DNA of 64,000 nucleotides from Stappia sp. MMSF_3263 (GTDB taxonomy: Bacteria > Pseudomonadota > Alphaproteobacteria > Rhizobiales > Stappiaceae): positions 124,001-188,000 of the forward strand of contig NZ_JASHIK010000001.1 of the NCBI RefSeq assembly GCF_030733745.1, written 5' to 3'. The notes under the pieces were generated by a model. It ran no database searches, was not told where the DNA came from, and saw only the letters and a program-made list of their open reading frames with translations. Both the position numbers and the translations under genes were made by a program. Position 1 is the stretch's first letter, and each line of letters begins with the position of its first letter. Shown one piece after another: positions 1-8,030 of the stretch.

Positions 1-85
1 CCCGGGCCGCTCGCCGCAACCTTGCCGCGACCGACGTGCCGGGGACGATGCCGTCCGGGTTCACGGATACTGCGCTGCCTGGCAT
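1..85 (-). CDS. Start of an unidentified protein, cut by the window edge
   Basis: A minus-strand reading frame opens with ATG at 85-83. The leader AGTGAGGAGAACAAC gives a strong ribosome-binding site with good spacing. The 28 visible codons read through the window edge and encode an arginine- and valine-rich start (MPGSAVSVNPDGIVPG, then a basic stretch). That is too short to assign a family. It lies divergent from the thiamine locus. The main support is the strong ribosome-binding site; the rest of the gene lies outside the window. Confidence 0.4.
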   Translation of the reverse strand, partial: MPGSAVSVNPDGIVPGTSVAARLRRAAR

Positions 86-231
86 GTTGTTCTCCTCACT
101 CACGATGTCGGCCCGCATTGCCGTCCCTGACGCAGCGTCCGTCGCGGTCGCGGGGATGCCAGCCTAACCCGGGGTAGAGACGGCGAACAGGTCTTCATGG
201 CGCGGGTCGTTCCTTTACCGTGCAGCCCTGC

Positions 232-260
232 TTGACGCCTGCCGGACTTGCTCCTATCGT
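232..260 (+). promoter_or_regulatory. Candidate promoter of the thiamine operon
   Basis: A TTGACG -35 element (232-237) and a TATCGT -10 element (255-260) are separated by 17 bases. Predicted transcription starts a few bases before the TPP riboswitch, which is the arrangement expected for a riboswitch-controlled transcript. The call rests on pattern and position only. Confidence 0.5.
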
Positions 261-272
261 GCCGCGAAATTC

Positions 273-353
273 GTTGGGGTGCCTTAGCCGGCTGAGAGAC
301 GCGACCGCGTCAACCCACTGAACCTGATCCGGGTCATGCCGGCGTAGGGAACG
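273..353 (+). promoter_or_regulatory. TPP riboswitch (thi box)
   Basis: The conserved thi-box blocks are present in order: GGGGTGCC at 276-283, GCTGAGAGA at 291-299, then AACCTGATCCGGGTCATGCC at 321-340 and GGCGTAGGGA at 341-350. These form the pyrimidine- and pyrophosphate-sensing arms of the TPP aptamer. A small perfect hairpin (GCTTCC-ACG-GGAAGC, 371-385) follows but has no T-run. Control in this group is usually by blocking translation, and the 165-base leader before thiD would suit that. The riboswitch should reduce expression of thiD and the genes behind it when TPP is plentiful. Confidence 0.95.
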
Positions 354-517
354 AATGTGACGGCCTGAAAGCTTCCACGGGAAGCGCGCAAAGGGCCACA
401 GCCGCAAGTCCGGCCATCCGTTTCCTGCTTCTCATGTCCTGGATCCCGTATGTTCGCGGACGCTTTCGCGTGTCCGCAAAACGCGCCCGATGCGGCGCCT
501 GGGGAGATGGACAGGCC

Positions 518-1390
518 GTGGCAGAGACGATTGCAGCAGCGCCCGGATCGGTGACAGGGATCGGTCGCCCAGGCCGCGACGCCCCGGCCATCGCACTGAC
601 GATCGCCGGCTCCGACAGCAGCGGCGGCGCCGGCATCCAGGCGGACCTGAAGACCTTTTCGGCGCTTGGCGTCTACGGCGCCAGCGTCATCACGGCGGTG
701 ACCGCGCAAAACACCCGCGTTGTCACCCACATTCATGACATCCCGCTCGATGTGGTCGAGGGCCAGATCGTCGCCGTGCTCGACGATCTCGATGTCGCGG
801 CGATCAAGATCGGCATGCTGTCCTCGCCTGAGATCGTCGAGAGCGTGGCGCGCGCGCTGGACGGCTACGCCGGCCCCGTTGTGCTCGACCCGGTCATCGT
901 CGCCAAGTCCGGCGCCAAGCTCCTGCGCGACGAGGCGATCGCGGCACTGAAGGAACGGCTCCTGCCGCGCGCGACCGTGATCACGCCGAACCTGCCGGAG
1001 GCCGCCGCCCTGCTCGACTGCGCCCCGGCCGGCGATGCGGAGGAAGTCGAACGCCAGGGCAGGGCGCTTCTTTCGCTCGGTCCGGCCGCCGTCCTGATGA
1101 AGGGCGGCCACGCGGAAGGGGAGGTCTGCACCGACCTTCTGCTTGTGGCGAACGGGCCGGCAATGACCTTCACTGCCGAGCGGCTCGACACACGCAACAC
1201 CCACGGCACCGGCTGCTCGCTTTCCTCGGCGATTGCCGCGGGCCTTGCAAAGGGTCTGGCGTTGCCTCAGGCCGTTGGCGAGGCACATGACTGGCTTCAC
1301 GGTGCAATCCGTGCCGCCGACATGCTTTCCGTCGGCTCCGGCCATGGTCCCGTCCATCACTTCCACCGGCTGTGGGAGGGCCTGCGATGA
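518..1390 (+). CDS. thiD: Hydroxymethylpyrimidine/phosphomethylpyrimidine kinase ThiD
   Basis: ThiD phosphorylates HMP to HMP-P and then HMP-PP, the pyrimidine donor for thiamine phosphate synthase. The substrate-binding motif GSDSSGGAGIQAD is at residues 31-43, and the anion-hole motif GTGCS with the catalytic Cys is near 230-234. I chose the GTG start at 518 because GGAGAT lies 9 bases upstream and the length (290 aa) is close to the family's. An upstream ATG at 434 would add 28 residues that look nothing like ThiD. The stop overlaps the thiO start (ATGA). It is the first gene behind the TPP riboswitch. Confidence 0.93.
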   Translation: MAETIAAAPGSVTGIGRPGRDAPAIALTIAGSDSSGGAGIQADLKTFSALGVYGASVITAVTAQNTRVVTHIHDIPLDVVEGQIVAVLDDLDVAAIKIGMLSSPEIVESVARALDGYAGPVVLDPVIVAKSGAKLLRDEAIAALKERLLPRATVITPNLPEAAALLDCAPAGDAEEVERQGRALLSLGPAAVLMKGGHAEGEVCTDLLLVANGPAMTFTAERLDTRNTHGTGCSLSSAIAAGLAKGLALPQAVGEAHDWLHGAIRAADMLSVGSGHGPVHHFHRLWEGLR

Positions 1391-2397
1391 AGGTCTCCGT
1401 CATCGGCGGCGGTGTCGTCGGTCTTTGCGTTGCGACGGTTCTCGCCGAGCGCGGGCTCAACGTGACGCTTTACGAACGCGCCGAGGCGCCGGGTCCGGCC
1501 GCCTGCTCCTGGTGGGCGGGCGGCATGCTCGCGCCCTGGTGCGAGGGCGAGAGCGCCGAGGAACCGGTCGTCCGGCTCGGTCGCGAGGCCATCACCTGGT
1601 GGTCGGAGCGTGTCGGCGGTGTCGTGCTCAACGGCAGCCTCGTGGTCGCGACGCCGCGCGATGCGGCAGACCTGCGCCGTTTCGCCCGGATGACCGAGTG
1701 CCATGAGGCGGTCGATGCGGAGCGCATCGCCGCGCTGGAACCGGATCTGGAAGGCCGCTTCCGCCGGGGGTTGTTCTTTGCCGGCGAGGGGCATCTCGAC
1801 CCGCGCCGGGCGCTTGCCGACCTTGTCGCGCGGCTACAAGGGCTTGGCGCCGAACTGCGCTTCGGCACGGAAGTGTCGCCGCAGGACGCTCCTGGCGACA
1901 AGGTCATCGACTGCCGCGGTCTTGGTGCGCGGGACGACCTGCCGGAGCTGCGCGGCGTCAAGGGCGAGATGCTGGTGCTGCATGCGCCCGACATATCGCT
2001 TTCGCGTCCGGTCCGCCTGCTGCATCCGCGCATCCCGCTTTATGTGGTGCCGCGCGGGGAGGGCGTCTTCATGGTCGGCGCCACCATGATCGAGAGCGGC
2101 GAGCGCTGGCGCATCACCGCCCGCTCCATGATGGAGCTGCTCGGCGCCGCCTATACGCTCAACCCCGCCTTTGCCGAGGCGGAGATACTGGAGACCGGCG
2201 TCGACGCGCGCCCCGCCTTTCCCGACAACCTGCCGAGGCTCCTGCGAGAGGGCCGCATCCTGCGCGCCAACGGCACCTATCGCCACGGCTACCTGCTGGC
2301 CCCGGCTCTTGCACAGCAGGCGGCCGCACTTCTGCTCGAACCTGAAACCGAACCGGAGTTCTTCCATGGCCATAACCGTCAACGGCGCTCCGCTTGA
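1387..2397 (+). CDS. thiO: Glycine oxidase ThiO
   Basis: ThiO is an FAD enzyme of the DAO family that oxidises glycine to the imine used to build the thiazole ring. The N-terminus shows the dinucleotide-binding motif GGGVVG (residues 7-12) followed by the Glu that ends the second strand (LYERAE). A GGMLAP block typical of ThiO lies near residue 45. At 336 aa it matches family length. The start overlaps the thiD stop, and its own 3' end overlaps thiS by 32 bases, so the genes are probably translationally coupled. Its presence means aerobic thiazole synthesis from glycine rather than the ThiH route from tyrosine. Confidence 0.9.
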   Translation: MKVSVIGGGVVGLCVATVLAERGLNVTLYERAEAPGPAACSWWAGGMLAPWCEGESAEEPVVRLGREAITWWSERVGGVVLNGSLVVATPRDAADLRRFARMTECHEAVDAERIAALEPDLEGRFRRGLFFAGEGHLDPRRALADLVARLQGLGAELRFGTEVSPQDAPGDKVIDCRGLGARDDLPELRGVKGEMLVLHAPDISLSRPVRLLHPRIPLYVVPRGEGVFMVGATMIESGERWRITARSMMELLGAAYTLNPAFAEAEILETGVDARPAFPDNLPRLLREGRILRANGTYRHGYLLAPALAQQAAALLLEPETEPEFFHGHNRQRRSA

Positions 2398-2563
2398 GCT
2401 TGCGCCGGGGTCGCTGGCCGCGATCCTCGAGGCGCTCGAGTACGGCGATGCCATCGTCGCCACCGCCCTCAACGGCGATTTCGTCCCCGCAGAGGAGCGC
2501 GCCGACACGCAGGTGCGCGACGGCGACCGGGTCGAGATCCTCGCCCCCATGCAGGGAGGCTGA
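2366..2563 (+). CDS. thiS: Sulfur carrier protein ThiS
   Basis: This is a 65-residue ubiquitin-fold sulfur carrier. It ends in the diagnostic Gly-Gly (APMQGG), whose C-terminal carboxylate is adenylated and converted to thiocarboxylate to supply sulfur to ThiG. It starts inside the end of thiO (32-base overlap) and stops just before thiG, the usual thiO-thiS-thiG order. No thiF adenylase gene is present in the window. Activation must be done by a protein encoded elsewhere, for example a MoeB/ThiF homologue. Confidence 0.92.
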   Translation: MAITVNGAPLELAPGSLAAILEALEYGDAIVATALNGDFVPAEERADTQVRDGDRVEILAPMQGG

Positions 2564-2566
2564 GCC

Positions 2567-3340
2567 ATGCCCGTCTTCTACGGCGAAATCGTCGAGAGCC
2601 CGCTGCTGCTCGGCACCTCGCTCTATCCTTCCCCGGCGATCATGGCCGAGGCGGTGCGGGCCTCTGCCTGCGATATCGTCACCGTGTCGCTGCGGCGCGA
2701 GTCCGGCTCGGCCCGTACGGGGCAGGATTTCTGGGGCTTCATCCGCGACCTCGGTGTTCGCGTCCTGCCCAACACCGCCGGTTGCCACTCGGTCAAGGAG
2801 GCGGTGACCACGGCGAAAATGGCGCGCGAGGTCTTCGGTACGCCATGGATCAAGCTCGAGGTGATCAACGATGCCGAGACGCTCGCTCCCGACGTCTTTG
2901 GTCTTGTCGAAGCGGCGCGCATCCTGACCGATGAGGGCTTCCAGGTGTTTCCCTATTGCACCGAGGATCTCGGTGTTGCGGCCCGCCTGATCGAGGCCGG
3001 TTGCGAGGTCCTGATGCCCTGGGGCGCGCCGATCGGCTCGGCCCGCGGCCTCAACAATGTCTACGGCCTGCGCTCGCTGCGGGCCCATTTCCCGGACGTG
3101 CCGCTTATCGTCGATGCAGGCCTCGGCCTGCCCTCGCATGCGGCGGCCGCCATGGAGCTCGGCTACGACGCGGTGCTGCTCAACACCGCCGTGGCCAAGG
3201 CCAGCGATCCGGTCGCCATGGCAGACGCCTTCGCCCGCGCCGTCGAGGCCGGCCGCATCGGTTTCGAGGCCGGCGCGATGGAACCGCGCGACATGGCCGC
3301 CCCTTCCACCCCGGTTCTCGGAAAGGCCTTCCTCGAATGA
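2567..3340 (+). CDS. thiG: Thiazole synthase ThiG
   Basis: ThiG condenses 1-deoxy-D-xylulose 5-phosphate, the glycine imine and ThiS thiocarboxylate into the thiazole phosphate. The Schiff-base lysine is Lys96 in WIKLEVI, the same position as in well-studied ThiG proteins. The phosphate-binding loop is in the region [18 protein letters not shown]. At 257 aa it is full length. AGGGAGGCTGAGCC precedes the ATG. Its stop overlaps the thiE start (ATGA). Confidence 0.95.
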   Translation: MPVFYGEIVESPLLLGTSLYPSPAIMAEAVRASACDIVTVSLRRESGSARTGQDFWGFIRDLGVRVLPNTAGCHSVKEAVTTAKMAREVFGTPWIKLEVINDAETLAPDVFGLVEAARILTDEGFQVFPYCTEDLGVAARLIEAGCEVLMPWGAPIGSARGLNNVYGLRSLRAHFPDVPLIVDAGLGLPSHAAAAMELGYDAVLLNTAVAKASDPVAMADAFARAVEAGRIGFEAGAMEPRDMAAPSTPVLGKAFLE

Positions 3341-3963
3341 CCGCGACGACGCGTGCCGCAAGGCTCGACCCCTTCTACCCGATCCTCGACAGCGCCGCCT
3401 GGATTGACCGCCTCGTGCCGCTCGGCATCAAGCTCGTCCAGCTGCGCGTCAAGGACAGGCCGGAAGCCGAACTTGTCGCCGAGATCCGCGCGGCGGAGGC
3501 GACCTGCCTTGCCCATGGCTGCATGCTGGTCGTCAACGACCACTGGCGGATCGCCATCGAGGAGGGATGCCGGTTCGTTCATCTCGGGCAGGAGGACCTG
3601 GCCGGGGCCGATATCAGCGCGATCCGCGCCGCTAGCCTCAAGCTCGGTCTCTCCACCCATGACGACGAGGAACTCGACACCGCGCTTGCCGCGCGTCCCG
3701 ACTATGTCGCGCTCGGACCGGTCTATCCCACCATCCTGAAGAAGATGAAATGGGCGCCGCAGGGGCTGGACAAGCTCGGCGACTGGAAACGCCGGATCGG
3801 CGACATCCCGCTCGTTGCCATCGGCGGCATGAGCGTCGAGCGTGCGCCAGGCGCCTTCGCCGCCGGAGCCGACATCGTCTCCGCCGTCACCGACATCACG
3901 CTCAACGCCGACCCCGAGGGGCGGGTGCGGGAATGGCTCGCCGCCACCCGTCCGCACGAATAA
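3337..3963 (+). CDS. thiE: Thiamine phosphate synthase ThiE
   Basis: ThiE joins HMP-PP and thiazole phosphate to give thiamine monophosphate. This is a 208-aa TIM barrel. It shows the QLRVKD strand that contacts pyrophosphate, the VNDHW motif (NDxxxxA type), the HLGQEDL strand, GPVYPT, and the AIGGM phosphate loop. I start it at the ATG overlapping the thiG stop; the longer upstream reading frame is the shifted frame of thiG. It is the last biosynthetic gene before the salvage genes begin 66 bases downstream. Confidence 0.93.
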   Translation: MTATTRAARLDPFYPILDSAAWIDRLVPLGIKLVQLRVKDRPEAELVAEIRAAEATCLAHGCMLVVNDHWRIAIEEGCRFVHLGQEDLAGADISAIRAASLKLGLSTHDDEELDTALAARPDYVALGPVYPTILKKMKWAPQGLDKLGDWKRRIGDIPLVAIGGMSVERAPGAFAAGADIVSAVTDITLNADPEGRVREWLAATRPHE

Positions 3964-4029
3964 CGCAACGTGCAATATCGAGCAGAATCCGATCAATTTT
4001 TCGAAAAACCGACGCCGGAGTTGTCAGAA

Positions 4030-4968
4030 ATGATCCGAATTTTCGCACTCGCAGCCGCCATCGCTATGGCTTCTCCCGCACTTGCCGCCGACAAGATGAC
4101 CCTGCTTCTCGACTGGTATGTGAACCCGGACCACGGTCCCGTCATCATCGCGAAAGAGAGGGGCTATTTCGCTGACGCCGGCCTCGATGTCGAGATCATC
4201 GCCCCTGCGGATCCGTCCGCCCCGCCGAAGATGGTGGCCGCCGGGAAGGCGGACCTTGCCATCTCCTACCAGCCGCAGATCCATCTCCAGGTGGCCGAGG
4301 GACTGCCCTTGAAGCGCGTCGGAACGCTTGTCGCCACGCCGCTTAACTGCCTGATGGTAAGGGACGATGGCCCGGTCAAGACGATCGCCGACCTGAAAGG
4401 CCGCAAGATCGGCTACTCGGTCTCGGGTGTCGAAAGCGCCCAGGTCAAGGCGCTGCTCGGTCGTCACGGGCTGACCATCGACGATGTCGAGATGGTCAAT
4501 GTCAACTGGTCGCTCGCCCCGTCGGTCATGTCCGGCCAGGTCGACGCAGTGATCGGCGCCTATCGCAATGTCGAGCTGCATCAGATGGAGATCGAGGGCG
4601 TCAAGGGCCGCTGCTTCTTCATCGAGGAGGAGGGCGTCCCTCCTTATGACGAGCTGATCTATGTCGCCAATCCGCAGACCATGGACGTGGACAGGATTAC
4701 CCGCTTCCTCGAGGCGACCGAGCGTGCCACCCAGTATATCGTCAACCACCCGGAGGAGAGTTTCCGCGTCTATGCCGGCACCGCGCCGGAGCTTGACGAT
4801 GAACTCAACAAGCGCTCCTGGGCCGACACGATCCGCCGCTTCGCGCTGCGTCCCGCCGCCCTCGACCATGGCCGTTATGCGCGCTTCGAGGCGTTCCTGA
4901 AGGAAAACGGCCTGATCGAGGCGGTGCGCCCGGTCTCCGACATCGCCATCGACGTGACCGCGCAGTAA
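4030..4968 (+). CDS. thiY: Pyrimidine-precursor ABC transporter, substrate-binding protein ThiY
   Basis: A 312-aa periplasmic binding protein of the NMT1/THI5-like family. A signal peptide (MIRIFALAAAIAMASPALAA) is followed by KMTLLLDWYVNPDHGPVIIA, the typical start of the mature domain, with the N-D-H-P residues used in pyrimidine contact in Thi5-like proteins. ThiY homologues bind N-formyl-aminomethyl-pyrimidine, a thiamine breakdown product. I start at 4030 so that the signal peptide is N-terminal; CCGGAG lies about 10 bases upstream. It is followed by tenA, thiZ and thiX. Confidence 0.88.
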   Translation: MIRIFALAAAIAMASPALAADKMTLLLDWYVNPDHGPVIIAKERGYFADAGLDVEIIAPADPSAPPKMVAAGKADLAISYQPQIHLQVAEGLPLKRVGTLVATPLNCLMVRDDGPVKTIADLKGRKIGYSVSGVESAQVKALLGRHGLTIDDVEMVNVNWSLAPSVMSGQVDAVIGAYRNVELHQMEIEGVKGRCFFIEEEGVPPYDELIYVANPQTMDVDRITRFLEATERATQYIVNHPEESFRVYAGTAPELDDELNKRSWADTIRRFALRPAALDHGRYARFEAFLKENGLIEAVRPVSDIAIDVTAQ

Positions 4969-5013
4969 GGCGCGGTCGCAGGAACGCGTGACGCATATCG
5001 AGGAGGGATGATG

Positions 5014-5751
5014 ATGACCGCCATGGAACACAAGGGGTTTGACGGCGAAACGGATTTCGGTTCGCCGGTCTTCGCCCGCCTGCGGGCGGAAGCCGGCCCC
5101 GCATGGGCTGCCTATACGAACCACGCCTTCGTGGCGGGTCTTGCCGACGGCAGCCTGAAGCGGGAAAACTTCCTGCACTACCTGGTGCAGGACTATGTCT
5201 TCCTGCATCACTATGCCCGCGCCTGGGCGCTGGCGGTGGTGAAATCCGAAACACCGGCCGAGGCGCGTTTTGCCGCCGGCACGGTCGATGCGCTGCTCAA
5301 CACCGAACTGGCGCTGCATGTCGGCGTCTGCGCCGAGGCCGGCATCAGCGAACGGGACCTTGAGAGCGCTGCCGAGGAGCGTGAGAATCTCGCCTACACC
5401 CGTTATGTGCTTGAATCGGGTCTCACCGGTGATTTCCTCGATCTCGTCGCAGCCCTTGCGCCCTGCGCGCTCGGCTATGGCGTGATCGGCGCCCGGCTTG
5501 CCCGCGAGGCCTCGCCCGACACGCCCTACCGGGCCTGGATCGACACCTATTCGGGCAAGGACTACCAGGATGTCTGCCAGCGGGTTGCGGCCCTGCTTGA
5601 GGAGACGGCCGCCTCAAGGCTCGGGCCCGATCCCGCCTCCGTGCCGCGCTGGGCGTTTCTCTCGAAGCGCTTCCGAACCGCGACGGAGCTGGAAATCGGC
5701 TTCTGGGACATGGGCTTGCGCGGCGGTGCGCTTCCGGAGCGCGCTGCGTGA
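5014..5751 (+). CDS. tenA: Aminopyrimidine aminohydrolase TenA (thiaminase II)
   Basis: TenA hydrolyses aminomethyl-pyrimidine, a thiamine degradation product, to HMP and so feeds ThiD. The helical-bundle sequence has LHYLVQDYVFLHHYARAWAL near residue 60, the nucleophilic Cys in ALAPCALGYG near residue 151, and the C-terminal acidic motif ELEIGFWDMG. Three consecutive ATGs (5008, 5011, 5014) follow AGGAGG. I prefer the third, which gives 7-base spacing. The gene sits between thiY and thiZ, consistent with salvage of imported pyrimidine. Its stop overlaps the thiZ start. Confidence 0.9.
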   Translation: MTAMEHKGFDGETDFGSPVFARLRAEAGPAWAAYTNHAFVAGLADGSLKRENFLHYLVQDYVFLHHYARAWALAVVKSETPAEARFAAGTVDALLNTELALHVGVCAEAGISERDLESAAEERENLAYTRYVLESGLTGDFLDLVAALAPCALGYGVIGARLAREASPDTPYRAWIDTYSGKDYQDVCQRVAALLEETAASRLGPDPASVPRWAFLSKRFRTATELEIGFWDMGLRGGALPERAA

Positions 5752-6479
5752 CGCAGGCTCCCGATATCCGGCTTTCCGGCGACTTCCACCACGCCGGGCG
5801 GCCGCTTTTCTCCGGTCTCGACTTCACGGTGGCGGCGGGCGGCTGGACCTGCCTGCTGGGTCCCTCGGGCGTTGGCAAGTCGACGATCCTGAGACTTATT
5901 GCCGGCCTCGACACCGGTGGCAGCTTTTCCGGAAAGATCGCGGCGGGTGACGGCGAACCCGTTGCAGGCCGCATTGCCTTCATGGCGCAAAGTGACCTGC
6001 TCGCCCCCTGGCTCGACGTCTTCGGCAACGTGACGCTCGGCGCCCGGCTGCGCGGCGAGGCGTCCGACCGGACGCGCGCCCGCACCCTGATTGAGCAGGT
6101 CGGCCTTGCCGAACACGCCGAAAAGCGCCCCGCGAGCCTTTCCGGCGGCATGCGCCAGCGCGTCGCGCTCGCCCGCGTACTGATGGAGGACCGCCCGATC
6201 GTGCTTCTGGACGAGCCGTTCGCGGCGCTCGACGCACGCACCCGGGCCGAGATGCAGGAACTGGCTTTCGAGACGCTGAAAGGGCGCACCGTGCTCCTCG
6301 TCACCCATGATCCGGCCGAGGCGGTGCGCCTCGGCGATCACATCTTCATCCTTTCGGAAGAAGGGCTCGCCGGCATCGAGGCGCCGGCCTTGCCATCCAT
6401 TCGCGAGGTCGATGCACCGGAAACGCTGGCGATGCAGGCACGGCTCTTCCGTGCCTTGCGCGGCGGAGTGGCGACATGA
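5748..6479 (+). CDS. thiZ: Pyrimidine-precursor ABC transporter, ATP-binding protein ThiZ
   Basis: A 243-aa ABC ATPase with Walker A (GPSGVGKST), Q-loop, signature (LSGGMRQRVALAR), Walker B (VLLDEPF) and H-loop (VTHDPAEAV). It belongs to the nitrate/sulfonate/taurine-type importer subfamily that includes ThiZ. The start is GTG, overlapping the tenA stop, and the stop overlaps thiX. The assignment to pyrimidine import rests on its position between tenA and thiX and on ThiY. Confidence 0.87.
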   Translation: MTQAPDIRLSGDFHHAGRPLFSGLDFTVAAGGWTCLLGPSGVGKSTILRLIAGLDTGGSFSGKIAAGDGEPVAGRIAFMAQSDLLAPWLDVFGNVTLGARLRGEASDRTRARTLIEQVGLAEHAEKRPASLSGGMRQRVALARVLMEDRPIVLLDEPFAALDARTRAEMQELAFETLKGRTVLLVTHDPAEAVRLGDHIFILSEEGLAGIEAPALPSIREVDAPETLAMQARLFRALRGGVAT

Positions 6480-7252
6480 GCCCCGCGCAGCGTTTCATCG
6501 GGCGCTCGCGCGATGCGCTGATCGCCGCCGGCGTGGCGCTTGCCTTGTGGCAGGGGATTGTCTGGGCAACCGGTGTGCCGGCTTTCATCCTGCCCGGACC
6601 CTGGCGCGTGGCAACGACACTCGTTGCCAATATCGGGCTTATCGCCGACCATGCAATGATCACCATCGCCGAGGTGCTGATCGGCCTCGTCGTCGGCGCG
6701 GCTCTCGGCGCCGTCACCGCGCTGCACCTGATGGTGTCGCCGGCAGCTCGCCGTATCGCCCTGCCGATCATGGTCTTCAGCCAGGCGGTTCCGGTCTTCG
6801 CGCTGGCGCCGATCCTGACCCTGTGGCTCGGATACGGCATGGCCTCGAAGATCGCCATGGCGCTCTTGATCATCTACTTTCCGGTGGTTTCGACCTTCTA
6901 TGACGGTTTGCGCAGGACCGATCCGGGGCTGATCGACCTTGCCCGCACCATGGGAGCAACGCCGGCGCGCACGCTGCTGTTCTTGAGACTTCCCGCAGGA
7001 TTGCCGGCCTTCGGCTCGGGCCTGAGGCTCGCCGCCGTCTATGCGCCCATCGGCGCGGTGATCGGCGAATGGGTCGGTGCCTCCAAGGGGCTCGGCTACC
7101 TGATGCTGCTCGCCAATGGACGTGCCAAGACGGACCTGATGTTCGCCAGCCTCTTCGTGCTCGCCGCGTTCGCCGTTGCGCTCTACGCGCTGGTTTCCGT
7201 CCTCACGCGGCGGATGACCAGTTGGTCGCGGGAAAGCACGGACACGATCTGA
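6476..7252 (+). CDS. thiX: Pyrimidine-precursor ABC transporter, permease ThiX
   Basis: A 258-aa inner-membrane permease of the SsuC/TauC/ThiX type with about six hydrophobic segments. The EAA-like loop that contacts the ATPase is visible (DLARTMGATPARTLLFLRLP), and EWVGASKGLGYLM follows near the end. It overlaps thiZ by four bases (ATGA). It is the last gene of the riboswitch-led run, ending 21 bases from the convergent thiN. Confidence 0.87.
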   Translation: MSPAQRFIGRSRDALIAAGVALALWQGIVWATGVPAFILPGPWRVATTLVANIGLIADHAMITIAEVLIGLVVGAALGAVTALHLMVSPAARRIALPIMVFSQAVPVFALAPILTLWLGYGMASKIAMALLIIYFPVVSTFYDGLRRTDPGLIDLARTMGATPARTLLFLRLPAGLPAFGSGLRLAAVYAPIGAVIGEWVGASKGLGYLMLLANGRAKTDLMFASLFVLAAFAVALYALVSVLTRRMTSWSRESTDTI

Positions 7253-7273
7253 CGCCTCGATATCGCCCGGAAA

Positions 7274-7936
7274 TCAAGGGTTTTCGAGATCATACGGCCG
7301 TGACAGAAGCACGGCCCTGCCGCCACCGAGGCGAACACGGATGCCGTTCGCATCTCGCGCCACCCGGTTGGAGAGCGTCAGCGAGCCGCCCATCGGCACA
7401 TCGCGGTCGAGCAGCGGCCAGTCGACACCTTCCAGCGTCAGCGCCGTGAGGTCGGTCAGCGCAAGGACCGAGAAGAGCGACCCGGCCGGCAGGTCGAGCG
7501 CCTGCTCGCCCGGCACCAGCGGCCAGGCTTCCTCGTGGCCGCTTGTCAGCAACACAGGCAATCCGCGCGCCCTCAGCGCCGCGCCATGCAGGAGGTTCTG
7601 CAAGGCGTGGTCGGAACGCTCGCCGCCAAGCGCGCCGGCGATGACCAGCCGGTCCGCGCCGCGCGCCATCGCTTCCTCCGCCGCAAGTACCCCGTCGGTC
7701 GCGTCCTTGGCAGCCGGGTGGCTCTGCCGTGCCACATGCGACCAGTCGCCGGCCAGAGCGGGCGGGCTGGAATCGAAGTCGCCGACCCACAACTCCGGCT
7801 CGACGCCGAGAACCCCGGCGTGACGCATGCCTCCATCGGCGGCGATCGTGCGCGCACCCGCGATCTGGCGCCGGATTCTCCGTGTGGGGGTGAGATCGCC
7901 GCCCAGCAGTATCAGGAACGGTGTCGTTCCGGTCAT
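7274..7936 (-). CDS. thiN: Thiamine diphosphokinase
   Basis: Converts thiamine to thiamine diphosphate, the active cofactor and the riboswitch ligand. Family motifs are all present: the ADGGMRHA strand, WVGDFDS, KDATDGVLA (the DxT-D pyrophosphate/metal site) and GALGGERSDHALQNL (GGxxxRxDH). At 220 aa it matches the bacterial ThiN family. It is convergent with thiX and lies outside the riboswitch transcript, so it is not directly TPP-controlled from 273-353. With ThiE making thiamine phosphate, its main role here is probably salvage of imported thiamine. Confidence 0.9.
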   Translation of the reverse strand: MTGTTPFLILLGGDLTPTRRIRRQIAGARTIAADGGMRHAGVLGVEPELWVGDFDSSPPALAGDWSHVARQSHPAAKDATDGVLAAEEAMARGADRLVIAGALGGERSDHALQNLLHGAALRARGLPVLLTSGHEEAWPLVPGEQALDLPAGSLFSVLALTDLTALTLEGVDWPLLDRDVPMGGSLTLSNRVARDANGIRVRLGGGRAVLLSRPYDLENP

Positions 7937-7961
7937 CGGGCATGCCTCCCGTGCGATATGA

Positions 7962-7989
7962 GATATTACGAAATCCGCCTTGTAATATC
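7962..7989. promoter_or_regulatory. Inverted repeat between thiN and the COG4091 gene
   Basis: GATATTAC (7962-7969) and GTAATATC (7982-7989) are perfect 8-base inverted arms separated by 12 bases. The site is centred 55 bases before the 8031 start and 39 bases before the thiN start. A divergent intergenic site of this symmetry suggests a dimeric repressor or activator. The regulator is not identified. Confidence 0.45.
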
Positions 7990-8030
7990 GGCTTTTTCCC
8001 GGCCATGCTCGCGCAAAAGGGGAGGACTTT

